Shown here piece after piece: positions 25,947 to 33,189 of a stretch of 64,000 nucleotides of DNA. The position numbers and the translations under genes were made by a program. Origin of the DNA: Ignisphaera cupida (GTDB lineage Archaea > Thermoproteota > Thermoprotei_A > Sulfolobales > Ignisphaeraceae); NCBI RefSeq assembly GCF_030186535.1, contig NZ_JASNVW010000001.1, forward strand, positions 186,001-250,000, written 5' to 3'. The notes below the pieces were generated by a model that worked only from the letters and a program-made list of their open reading frames with translations, had not been told where the DNA came from and searched no databases. Numbering within the stretch: position 1 is the stretch's first letter; each line of letters opens with the position of its first letter.

Positions 25947-26655
25947 ACTGTTTCAGCCTTTCTCTAAAGAATTGATTCTTATTACACAAAAACTTTATAT
26001 AGCTTTCAACATCTGTGTTAAGAGGAATTTCATAATCTATGAAAAGCCCGCTATGACCTTCCCTAGCTCTTCTTGTCAAAGTCTCTACCCTATCTAAAAC
26101 AACATTTATGGATATGCCAAGTCTTTTAGCAACATATCCCTCGTTTCCAATAACAGGAATTTCTAGATGCCCTTCTTCAATAGGTTCTATAAGCAGAAGA
26201 TTCTTATTCACACCGGCAATTCTAGTATTATTTAAAAGATCTTTGTATTCAAGCATTCCACTAAATTTATAAAACTCTACCTCCAAAGGCTTTAAACTAA
26301 CAATTGGATTAGAAATAACAAGCTCTTCAAATGGATCAAGATAAATATATAGCTTGGGTGTGTGAATTGGCGTTGGCATAACAATTTTTCTGCTATGTAT
26401 ACTGTACCCCCGTTTCTCAAGACAAAGCTCTAATAGGCTTGGAGAATATGGATTAAGCAATGCAATGTCAATATCGCTATCCTCATCAACATCACCTCTA
26501 GCAACACTTCCATGAACAACAACATCTATAATTCTACACGATGAAAGATCTTCGATAATTCTAATTGCTTTCAATCTTTTCTTTTTTAAAATACCCCACC
26601 TCCTCTCATCATAAACAACTTTTTTAGCGTAGCCACTAAACATGTTAACAGCCAT
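25930..26655 (-). CDS. Predicted nucleotidyltransferase (pol-beta superfamily)
   Basis: The minimal nucleotidyltransferase motif VVHGSVARGDVDEDSDIDIA (~45-65) gives the GS helix and the Asp-x-Asp metal site. The C-terminal ~120 residues are a less clear domain with LGISINVVLDRVETLTRR resembling a winged-helix recognition segment. It has 241 residues (ATG 26655, or ATG 26643). It would transfer a nucleotide to a protein or small molecule. It is cotranscribed with the radical SAM gene. Unlike MNT-HEPN toxin-antitoxin pairs, no HEPN partner is present. Confidence 0.75.
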   Translation of the reverse strand: MAVNMFSGYAKKVVYDERRWGILKKKRLKAIRIIEDLSSCRIIDVVVHGSVARGDVDEDSDIDIALLNPYSPSLLELCLEKRGYSIHSRKIVMPTPIHTPKLYIYLDPFEELVISNPIVSLKPLEVEFYKFSGMLEYKDLLNNTRIAGVNKNLLLIEPIEEGHLEIPVIGNEGYVAKRLGISINVVLDRVETLTRRAREGHSGLFIDYEIPLNTDVESYIKFLCNKNQFFRERLKQYGLCT

Positions 26656-26756
26656 TCGATCATTGTAGTTAATGGTATAAACAAGTTAATTAGCATTTAA
26701 AAACACTGTATACAAATAGAATTAAATTGCATTAATAGCGTTTTTGGTGCTAGCCA

Positions 26757-27956
26757 TTGGACATAATGCTATATGTTATGCTCATGTGGATAGCTGTTTT
26801 CGCAGCTTTACCTTTAATTTTTGGGGATAGGGAAATAAGGTTTGGAACTATAAAAATTAAGCTTGTCATTGGGGGGTTTCTACTCTATTTAGGAAAAGAG
26901 ATAAAAACAAGAAAAGCTGTAACTACAAAAAAATCTGTAAAGCTTGTAGTACTGTTCTCAATGTTTATTGGTATAGTTCTTTTTTACATATTCTTTGTAC
27001 CACTTCTCATAAACATGGTTAAAGGATTCTTCATGTTCTTAACAGGTGTTTCCCATGCTCCTCCACAGCCTGTTGCAGTTCCAGTTCCAATATTATTTAC
27101 ATTTACATCTATAATAAAATATCTGATAGTGTCTATAGCCATTGGCGCAACACTTCACGAGCTTGCACATGCTGTTACAGCTTTGAGAGAAGGCGTTAAT
27201 GTGAGGAATTGGGGAATTGGAGTAGCATTTTTGATACCCCTAGCTTTTGTTGAATTAGATGATGACTTGTTTAAAAATGCAAAGCCTTTATCAAGAGCAT
27301 TAATAGCCTCTTCAGGTCCTTTAGCAAATGCATTAATAGCTTTAGCAGCAATTGCCATAGCTACTTTAATTCCATATATGGGCTTTTCACTTTCTCAAGC
27401 AATAGTTGTTGCAAATGTTGATTGTAGCATATGTAGTAATGTGGAGTGTCCTGCAGCAAGAATTGGTTTGAGAGAAGGTGATATAATATATGCAATTAAC
27501 GGTGTTGTAATTAGAAGTGGCAATGATATTGCTAATATATTAAAGAATTTAAGTATAGGTAGCAATGTCACATTTACTATTTGCAGAAATGGTCTATGCA
27601 AAAACATTACAACAATTATTGACTCCTACAACAAAAAACTTGGTAACAATATTCCATGTATTGGCGTTTCAATGGAAAACACGGTGATTGTGTTAAGAAA
27701 TGGTATTCCATATAACAATCCCATGATAATTGAGGTAATAAACTATATAAACTTCATATTTGCTGTAAACCTCAGCCTCTACATATTCAATGCCATACCA
27801 CTTTTTGTTACAGATGGCACAGTTTTTCTATCATCGATTATACCATCTTCAGCTAAACTAAGATTTATAATTGATAAGAAGCTTCTTGATATTGTAAATG
27901 TTGTGCTAATCGCTGTTGCAGCTGGTATATCAACCTATGTCCTGCTAAGTGGTTAG
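26757..27956 (+). CDS. Site-2 protease (peptidase M50) with a PDZ domain
   Basis: Intramembrane zinc metalloprotease. HELAH in GATLHELAHAVT supplies two zinc ligands and Glu, and NAIPLFVTDGTVF is the NPDG-like third-ligand motif. A PDZ domain lies between them (LREGDIIYAINGVVIRSG). Four to six membrane helices are seen. An unusual pair CSICSNVEC sits in the extracytoplasmic stretch before the PDZ core and could form disulfides. It has ~399 residues. TTG 26757 or ATG 26766 could be the start, and no ribosome-binding site is evident. The GNAT gene follows two bases after the stop. Confidence 0.88.
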   Translation: MDIMLYVMLMWIAVFAALPLIFGDREIRFGTIKIKLVIGGFLLYLGKEIKTRKAVTTKKSVKLVVLFSMFIGIVLFYIFFVPLLINMVKGFFMFLTGVSHAPPQPVAVPVPILFTFTSIIKYLIVSIAIGATLHELAHAVTALREGVNVRNWGIGVAFLIPLAFVELDDDLFKNAKPLSRALIASSGPLANALIALAAIAIATLIPYMGFSLSQAIVVANVDCSICSNVECPAARIGLREGDIIYAINGVVIRSGNDIANILKNLSIGSNVTFTICRNGLCKNITTIIDSYNKKLGNNIPCIGVSMENTVIVLRNGIPYNNPMIIEVINYINFIFAVNLSLYIFNAIPLFVTDGTVFLSSIIPSSAKLRFIIDKKLLDIVNVVLIAVAAGISTYVLLSG

Positions 27957-27958
27957 TA

Positions 27959-28408
27959 ATGATAGTAATTAGAAAAGCTGATGGAAATGACATTAAAAGT
28001 GTTTATGAATTAGAGAAAAAATGTTTCAAAGATCCCTATCCAGAAATTGTTTTGAGAATGTTGTATGAGCTTTATCCTGAGCTTTTTCTTGTGGCTGAGG
28101 ATAGTGAGACTAAGGCTATCATAGGATATGTCTCTGGCATGATAAGAGTTGATGGGTTTGGGCACATAGTTTCTATATGCGTAGATCAGAATTATAGGAG
28201 AAGGGGTATAGGGAAAAGACTTATGGAGGCAATTGAGAATGTTATGCATAAAATATTTAGTGTGTGTATGTTTAGATTAGAGGTTAGAGTAAGCAATATA
28301 CCAGCTATAAAACTTTATGAGTCTCTTGGATATAGAGTAGAGGCTATTCTGAAAAATTATTATCTCGACGGAGAAGATGGGTATTTAATGACGAAAAAAC
28401 TTTGCTAA
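27959..28408 (+). CDS. RimI/Ard1-type N-acetyltransferase (GNAT)
   Basis: Acetyl-CoA-dependent N-terminal protein acetyltransferase. Motif A is VDQNYRRRGIGKRLM (R/Q-x-x-G-x-G/A) and the C-terminal block reads EVRVSNIPAIKLYESLGY then YYLDGEDGYLM, as in archaeal Ard1. It has 149 residues. ATG 27959 is two bases after the protease stop, so the pair is an operon. A second, longer homologue is at 55805-56293, and this copy lacks the KKGHIVSVAV-type insertion of true SsArd1. Confidence 0.87.
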   Translation: MIVIRKADGNDIKSVYELEKKCFKDPYPEIVLRMLYELYPELFLVAEDSETKAIIGYVSGMIRVDGFGHIVSICVDQNYRRRGIGKRLMEAIENVMHKIFSVCMFRLEVRVSNIPAIKLYESLGYRVEAILKNYYLDGEDGYLMTKKLC

Positions 28409-28483
28409 AACAGCATTGTTGTTATTTTCGAAAAATTTAAATTTCCAAGTTTAGACTCTGAAAATTACCACATGTGATGGCTT

Positions 28484-29629
28484 ATGGTATTTACACTTAG
28501 ATATGCTTCAACAACTCTATACTTTGGCGTTAATGCATTAGAAAATGCAAAAGAGTATATATCAAATCATGAAAAAGTTGTTATAGCAACTGGAAAGACA
28601 TCTGCAAGAGTCTCTGGAGCGCTAGCAGATGTTGAAAAAATTTTGAAGGGGTATGGAATAAGCTATGTTATTTACGATAACATATCACCCAATCCATGGG
28701 CTAGTCAAGTCGAGAACTTGGCAAAAACAATTTGGGGTGAAGGAGCAGACCTGGTTATTGCTATTGGTGGTGGAAGCCCTATTGATACTGCAAAAATGGC
28801 TGCTATTATTGCTTTGAGTGGTGGAAGTGTTAAAGATTATGTGAAGAACCTTAGAAAACCAAAGAGAAGCGTTCCTCTAATAGCAATTAATTTAACTCAT
28901 GGTACTGGAACAGAAATTGATAGATATGCTGTTGTTACACTTGATGACACGTTGGAGAAGCATGGTTTAAGCCCTAAGTATCCAGAGATTTCAATTGATG
29001 ATCCTAGATACACACTCACTTTAGATAAAAGACAGACTATGTATGTATCTTTTGATGCGTTTTATCATGTTTACGAATCTGCAACATCTAAAGTTAGAAG
29101 CCTCTTTATAGAGTCTCTAGCAAGAGAAGCAACACGAATAATTTCAGAAGCTCTTCCAAAAGTTGTTAACGACTTGAAGAATCTTGATCTGAGAGAAAAG
29201 CTGTTATATGCATCAATGATAGCTGGAATAGCTATAGACTCTGGATCAACACATATAATACATGCAATAGAGCATGCACTTAGTGGCTTACAGCCAAAGC
29301 TGGCACATGGATGTGGCTTAGCATTGCTAGGTCCTCGATCAGCTTTCTACATACATAAGGCAGTTCCTGAATACTCAGCTGCAATACTAAAGATATTGGA
29401 TCCAACAATAAAGCCTATATCTGAAGATGCTGAAAAGGCTCAGAAAGCTGTTGAGAAGTTCCAGCAAGAAGTTGGATTCACTGAGAAATTAAGTGATTAT
29501 GGATTTTCTGAAAAGGATATCAATAAAATAATTGAGTATGTGCTAACAAGACTTAGCTACATGCACACAAACTCTCCATTTCCATTAACTAGTGAAATCA
29601 TAAGAGATATTGTTGCGCATGCTCTATAA
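28484..29629 (+). CDS. Iron-dependent (group III) alcohol dehydrogenase
   Basis: NAD(P)-dependent dehydrogenase of the dehydroquinate-synthase-like fold. The nucleotide motif is AIGGGSPIDTAK. Metal ligands are visible as Asp and His in SFDAFYHVYE, His in HIIHAIEHALSG and His in LAHGCGLALLGP. It has 381 residues. ATG 28484 follows a GTGAT motif, and an AT-rich TATA-like element (AAATTTAAATTT) lies upstream. No neighbour indicates its substrate; butanol- or lactaldehyde-type oxidoreductase activity is possible. Confidence 0.9.
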   Translation: MVFTLRYASTTLYFGVNALENAKEYISNHEKVVIATGKTSARVSGALADVEKILKGYGISYVIYDNISPNPWASQVENLAKTIWGEGADLVIAIGGGSPIDTAKMAAIIALSGGSVKDYVKNLRKPKRSVPLIAINLTHGTGTEIDRYAVVTLDDTLEKHGLSPKYPEISIDDPRYTLTLDKRQTMYVSFDAFYHVYESATSKVRSLFIESLAREATRIISEALPKVVNDLKNLDLREKLLYASMIAGIAIDSGSTHIIHAIEHALSGLQPKLAHGCGLALLGPRSAFYIHKAVPEYSAAILKILDPTIKPISEDAEKAQKAVEKFQQEVGFTEKLSDYGFSEKDINKIIEYVLTRLSYMHTNSPFPLTSEIIRDIVAHAL

Positions 29630-29755
29630 ATTGAATTGAACCATAAACAGAACATTAAGTAAAAACATTAAATGAATCTATTTTTTAATTTAATATGGAC
29701 TAGTCAAGTATATTAATTCTGCTATACAAACTTAATTACATAGTAGTGTTTATAC

Positions 29756-30892
29756 ATGCCTAAAGAAGCAATGCTTTACAAAGTTATTGATAATACGAAG
29801 AAAATCGTTGAATGCACAGCTTGCCCAAGAAGATGTAAGTTAAGCGATGGTCAATATGGTTTTTGTGGAATTAGATGGAATTTTGATGGAAAGCTTTATT
29901 TGGTTTCTCATGGTCTTGCCATAGCAGTTGCTATTGACCCCATAGAGAAAAAGCCTCTTTATCACTTCAACCCAGGCTCCATGGTTTTTTCACTATCTAC
30001 AACAGGATGTAGCTGGGCCTGTGTTTTCTGCCAGAATTGGGATATTAGTCAGAGAAGAATTATAGCTGGGTGGAAGCTTCCACCGGAACTTGCTGTTGAG
30101 CTTGCTTCTAGCTATGGTGCTCAAGGAATTACCTATACATATAATGAGCCAGTTGTCTTTATAGAATATGCTTATGATATAGGGATGTTAGCTAAGAAAC
30201 AAGGCTTGTTTAATACCATGGTAACAAATGGGTACATGACTGATGAGACTATTGACCTGGTTTCTAAATTTATTGATGCAGCAACAGTTGATTTAAAGGG
30301 TAATGGCGATAAAGATTTTGCTAGAAAATTTAGTCTTGTTCCTGACATAGAACCTGTTTTTAATGCTATGGTTGAGCTAAAGAGGAAGGGGGTATTCATA
30401 GAAGTTACAGATCTTGTAGTGCCTAGGTATGGTGATGACCTTGAAAAAGCAAGGAAAATGGTTAGATGGATTGTTGAAAATCTTGGACCTGAGACTCCTG
30501 TACATTTCCTCAGATTTCATCCAGACTACAAGCTTTTAGATTTGCCATCAACACCTGTAGCAACACTTGAAAAACATGCTCAAATAGCTATGGAGGAAGG
30601 CTTAAAATATGTTTATTTAGGCAATGTGCCTGGGCATAAACTTGAAAATACCTATTGTCCAAATTGTGGAAGGGTCTTAATAAGAAGAATAGGATTCGAT
30701 ATTCTAGAGGTAAACCTAACAGCTGACATGAGATGTAGATTTTGTGGATATAAAATAAACATTGCTGGCAAGATTCACCCAACTTACAAGCTAGATAGAT
30801 TTGTGTATGTACCACTCGATGCCTTCACACAGTTTATACATGTAAAACAAGATCAAATTAGAGAATTTGTATTAGAATCATCCTCTAAATAG
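29756..30892 (+). CDS. amrS: AmmeMemoRadiSam-system radical SAM enzyme (AmrS-like)
   Basis: The radical SAM motif is CSWACVFC (Cys85, Cys89, Cys92), with an N-terminal Cys cluster CTACPRRC...GFCGIR typical of AmrS and a C-terminal zinc ribbon CPNCGR...CRFCG. It has 378 residues. AmrS-type enzymes occur with AMMECR1 and Memo and act on an unknown substrate; neither partner is in this window. It begins at ATG 29756 after a 126-base AT-rich gap and is followed 17 bases later by the TatD-like hydrolase. Confidence 0.88.
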   Translation: MPKEAMLYKVIDNTKKIVECTACPRRCKLSDGQYGFCGIRWNFDGKLYLVSHGLAIAVAIDPIEKKPLYHFNPGSMVFSLSTTGCSWACVFCQNWDISQRRIIAGWKLPPELAVELASSYGAQGITYTYNEPVVFIEYAYDIGMLAKKQGLFNTMVTNGYMTDETIDLVSKFIDAATVDLKGNGDKDFARKFSLVPDIEPVFNAMVELKRKGVFIEVTDLVVPRYGDDLEKARKMVRWIVENLGPETPVHFLRFHPDYKLLDLPSTPVATLEKHAQIAMEEGLKYVYLGNVPGHKLENTYCPNCGRVLIRRIGFDILEVNLTADMRCRFCGYKINIAGKIHPTYKLDRFVYVPLDAFTQFIHVKQDQIREFVLESSSK

Positions 30893-30909
30893 TGTAAAGG
30901 TTACAAATA

Positions 30910-31677
30910 ATGGCTCAATGTCTTCAATACAACTTCTCTACAACACCTTACATCGATTCTCACATACATCTATATGAATATGGTGAGGAGGCTGAAAAAC
31001 TTTGTAAAGAAATTCACTATATATTTCTAGCTGTTTCAGATGATATTCAAAGCAGTTTAAAGACTATTGAAATAGCTAAGAAATGTTCTAATGTTGTTCC
31101 CTCTATAGGTTTTCATCCATGGAATGTAAAAGAGCCTAATATTGACTTTAAGCAGTTTGAAAACATTATAAAAACATATAATGTTAAATTCCTTGGTGAG
31201 GTTGGTTTAGATAAAAAATTCGTTTCTGAAACATTTAATGTGCAACTTCATTTATTTGAAAATCTGGTTGCAATGGCTAAAGATTATGAACTGGGTTTAT
31301 CGGTTCATGCACCAAATGCATGGAGAGAAGCATTGGAGGTTTTGAGGAGAAGTGGTGTAAAAATAGCTATATTTCATTGGTATACAGGACCTGCTGAATT
31401 GCTAAGAGAAATTGTTAATGAAGGATTTTATATAGGAATAAATGTTGCGGCTAAGATTCAGAAGAAACATTTAGAAATAATTAAAATTGCTCCATTAGAA
31501 AGTATTGTGACAGAATCAGATGGTCCATATAACTATAGGGGGTTGGTACTGGGTCCTGCAATGTTACCTGAACTAATTGCTTTAATTGCAAAAATTAAGA
31601 ATGTTGATGAAAAAACTGTTAGAGAAGCTATATGGAGAAATTTCTATATTATTTTGAAAAATGTTGGAATATGTTGA
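30910..31677 (+). CDS. TatD-family metal-dependent hydrolase
   Basis: Amidohydrolase-fold enzyme, either a DNase or a small-molecule hydrolase. Metal ligands appear as DSHIHL (His-x-His), GFHPWN, GEVGLDKKF, SVHAPN, FHWYTG and ESDGPY, in the usual TatD order. It has 255 residues. It is probably cotranscribed with the AmrS-like gene 17 bases upstream. The downstream HTH gene has its own promoter. Confidence 0.85.
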   Translation: MAQCLQYNFSTTPYIDSHIHLYEYGEEAEKLCKEIHYIFLAVSDDIQSSLKTIEIAKKCSNVVPSIGFHPWNVKEPNIDFKQFENIIKTYNVKFLGEVGLDKKFVSETFNVQLHLFENLVAMAKDYELGLSVHAPNAWREALEVLRRSGVKIAIFHWYTGPAELLREIVNEGFYIGINVAAKIQKKHLEIIKIAPLESIVTESDGPYNYRGLVLGPAMLPELIALIAKIKNVDEKTVREAIWRNFYIILKNVGIC

Positions 31678-31712
31678 TGTATAGCTCTTAATGTTTACTA
31701 GGCCAATTAAGT

Positions 31713-31723
31713 TTTTTATATAG
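31713..31723 (+). promoter_or_regulatory. TATA box for the HTH regulator
   Basis: TTTTTATATAG, centred about 25 bases before GTG 31741, implies leaderless translation from that GTG. Confidence 0.5.
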
Positions 31724-31740
31724 CAACTCACTATTATAAT

Positions 31741-32391
31741 GTGTATGAGAGGTGGCTGAATATAAAGTCTGTTCAAATTCATGCTCAAAGAATAATGGCT
31801 CTTACATTACCTCCTAACTATCCTGAAATAGATGTTGTTAGATTGATAAATTATAGAACATTTGAGAATTGTATAAAAAATGAGGTTAGATGTGCAATGG
31901 TCTCTCTAATGGCGCGAGGCATTACCACAGCAGCTGAAATAGCTTCTGCGCTTGGCATTTCTCGAACAGCGATATACAGACATCTCAATGCTCTTAGAAA
32001 AAGTGGAATAGTTGCGTATAGAGATGGTAAGTTCTATGTGGCTGCAAGACTATTCCTAGTATATGATGTTGATATTGATGAAAAAGGCTCTATAAAAATA
32101 ACTGTGTACCCTAATAAAGGTGGTTTCATTGATGAGGCAATAGGGTTTGCATTTGTAAAAGGAGAGTATTGTAGATGCGATGTTTGTGTAGTAAGAGACA
32201 AGTGTTTAAATGCTGTAAAGAATCTTGCTAAAAAACTTGATGTAAAGATAAGATCAGAAAATCCACTTGATGGATTTAGAGAAATTGTTGAAGAAATTAC
32301 TAAAAAGGATTTGATAAAATTGCTGAAAGATGGCTATCTCATAGCAAAACTATCTGAAGAGATAATTGAGGAGGAGCCAGAGGCAGAATAA
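31741..32391 (+). CDS. Winged-helix transcriptional regulator with Cys cluster
   Basis: Residues ~58-100 form an ArsR-like winged helix (TTAAEIASALGISRTAIYRH). The C-terminal half contains CRCDVCVVRDKC, four cysteines that could bind a metal or Fe-S cluster and act as a sensor, and the protein ends in an acidic tail. It has 216 residues. GTG 31741 fits the TATA spacing; the next in-frame ATG is 31795. The ASCH gene follows 27 bases later and may be coregulated. The target is unknown. Confidence 0.78.
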   Translation: MYERWLNIKSVQIHAQRIMALTLPPNYPEIDVVRLINYRTFENCIKNEVRCAMVSLMARGITTAAEIASALGISRTAIYRHLNALRKSGIVAYRDGKFYVAARLFLVYDVDIDEKGSIKITVYPNKGGFIDEAIGFAFVKGEYCRCDVCVVRDKCLNAVKNLAKKLDVKIRSENPLDGFREIVEEITKKDLIKLLKDGYLIAKLSEEIIEEEPEAE

Positions 32392-32418
32392 TTTTTGCAT
32401 AAAGTTATGTGAGTAAAG

Positions 32419-32730
32419 ATGAAAAAACTTGTTTTTAAACTGGATTATGCTGGAAAAATTTTGTCAGGAGAAAAGAGAACAACAATAAGGCTTTCAACAG
32501 AATTGAAAGAAAATGAAATTGTAGAGGTATATGTTGGTCACGTAAGAGTAGGTAGAGCGCTAATTAAGAAAGTTCAGAAGAAAAAGTTAAGCGAGTTATC
32601 AGATGAAGAGATAAAAGCTGATGGATTTAATTCACGTGAAGAATTGCTAAAAGCCTTGGCAAAGATATATGGTAATAAAAGAGTTTATTCAGATCCATTC
32701 ATTTATTTAATAGAGTTTCAATTAATATAA
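32419..32730 (+). CDS. ASCH-domain protein
   Basis: Small RNA-binding-type fold of 103 residues. The pattern LDYAGKILSGEKRTTIRL at the start, followed by a beta-barrel with VEVYVGHVRVGRALIKKV, is characteristic of ASCH domains (PUA-like). The family is linked to RNA metabolism or coactivator functions and, in bacteria, to N4-acetylcytidine hydrolysis. No catalytic assignment is made here. ATG 32419 has GTGAG just upstream. Confidence 0.78.
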   Translation: MKKLVFKLDYAGKILSGEKRTTIRLSTELKENEIVEVYVGHVRVGRALIKKVQKKKLSELSDEEIKADGFNSREELLKALAKIYGNKRVYSDPFIYLIEFQLI

Positions 32731-32816
32731 CACAGTCTAGAATTGATTGATAGCTTATTAGCAATACACAATAAAAATTATTAACCTCAAACCAATTTTA
32801 ATTTACTAAGATTTGT

Positions 32817-32901
32817 GCGGGGGTGCCCGAGCCAGGTCAAAGGGGTCGGGCTTAGGCCCCGATGGCGTAGGCCTGCGTGGGTTCAAATCCCACCCCCCGC
32901 A
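32817..32901 (+). tRNA. tRNA-Leu (anticodon UAG)
   Basis: A class II tRNA with long variable arm. Acceptor GCGGGGG pairs with CCCCCGC, the T arm is GTGGG-TTCAAAT-CCCAC, and the anticodon arm TCGGG-CTTAGGC-CCCGA gives TAG at 34-36. Discriminator A is at 32901 and CCA is encoded at 32902-32904. No intron. It is almost identical to the tRNA-Leu at 57798 outside the anticodon loop. Confidence 0.96.
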
Positions 32902-32904
32902 CCA

Positions 32905-32910
32905 TTTTTT
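32905..32910 (+). terminator. Oligo-T terminator after tRNA-Leu
   Basis: Six T residues follow directly after the encoded CCA, the usual archaeal intrinsic termination signal. Confidence 0.5.
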
Positions 32911-32928
32911 GAAATAAAGGTTTTTGCA

Positions 32929-33189
32929 ATGCACTTAATATTTTATATCAAAATGGGATTGAAATGTAAACCTGTAATAGATTATACTCTTTGCAATGGC
33001 TGTATGGCATGCGTTTCGCTATGTCCATACAAAGCTTTTTTCAGTGATGTTGACGCACATGCGAAAATAGATTATAGCAAGTGTAAAATGTGTGGTGTAT
33101 GCATAATCCTATGTCCATATGGTGCTATAGATTGTCAGTGGGTGCCGACATCATCACAATGTCAGAGCGGACTGAAACAGTCATCATGA
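32929..33189 (+). CDS. Ferredoxin-like protein with two 4Fe-4S motifs
   Basis: Two CxxCxxCxxxC(P) clusters are present, CNGCMACVSLCP and CKMCGVCIILCP, in an ~86-residue protein. It probably acts as a small electron carrier. An open frame extends upstream through the tRNA-Leu gene, but that part is not protein; AAAGG eight bases before ATG 32929 marks the true start (ATG 32953 is an alternative). The hydrophobic start MHLIFYIKMGLK is unusual for a ferredoxin. The 3' end overlaps the convergent helicase gene by six bases. Confidence 0.85.
   Translation: MHLIFYIKMGLKCKPVIDYTLCNGCMACVSLCPYKAFFSDVDAHAKIDYSKCKMCGVCIILCPYGAIDCQWVPTSSQCQSGLKQSS

Noticed and set aside
32815-32928. Upstream extension of the ferredoxin frame
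   Set aside because: It runs through the tRNA-Leu gene; a ribosome-binding site at ATG 32929 and the tRNA structure show it is not protein.
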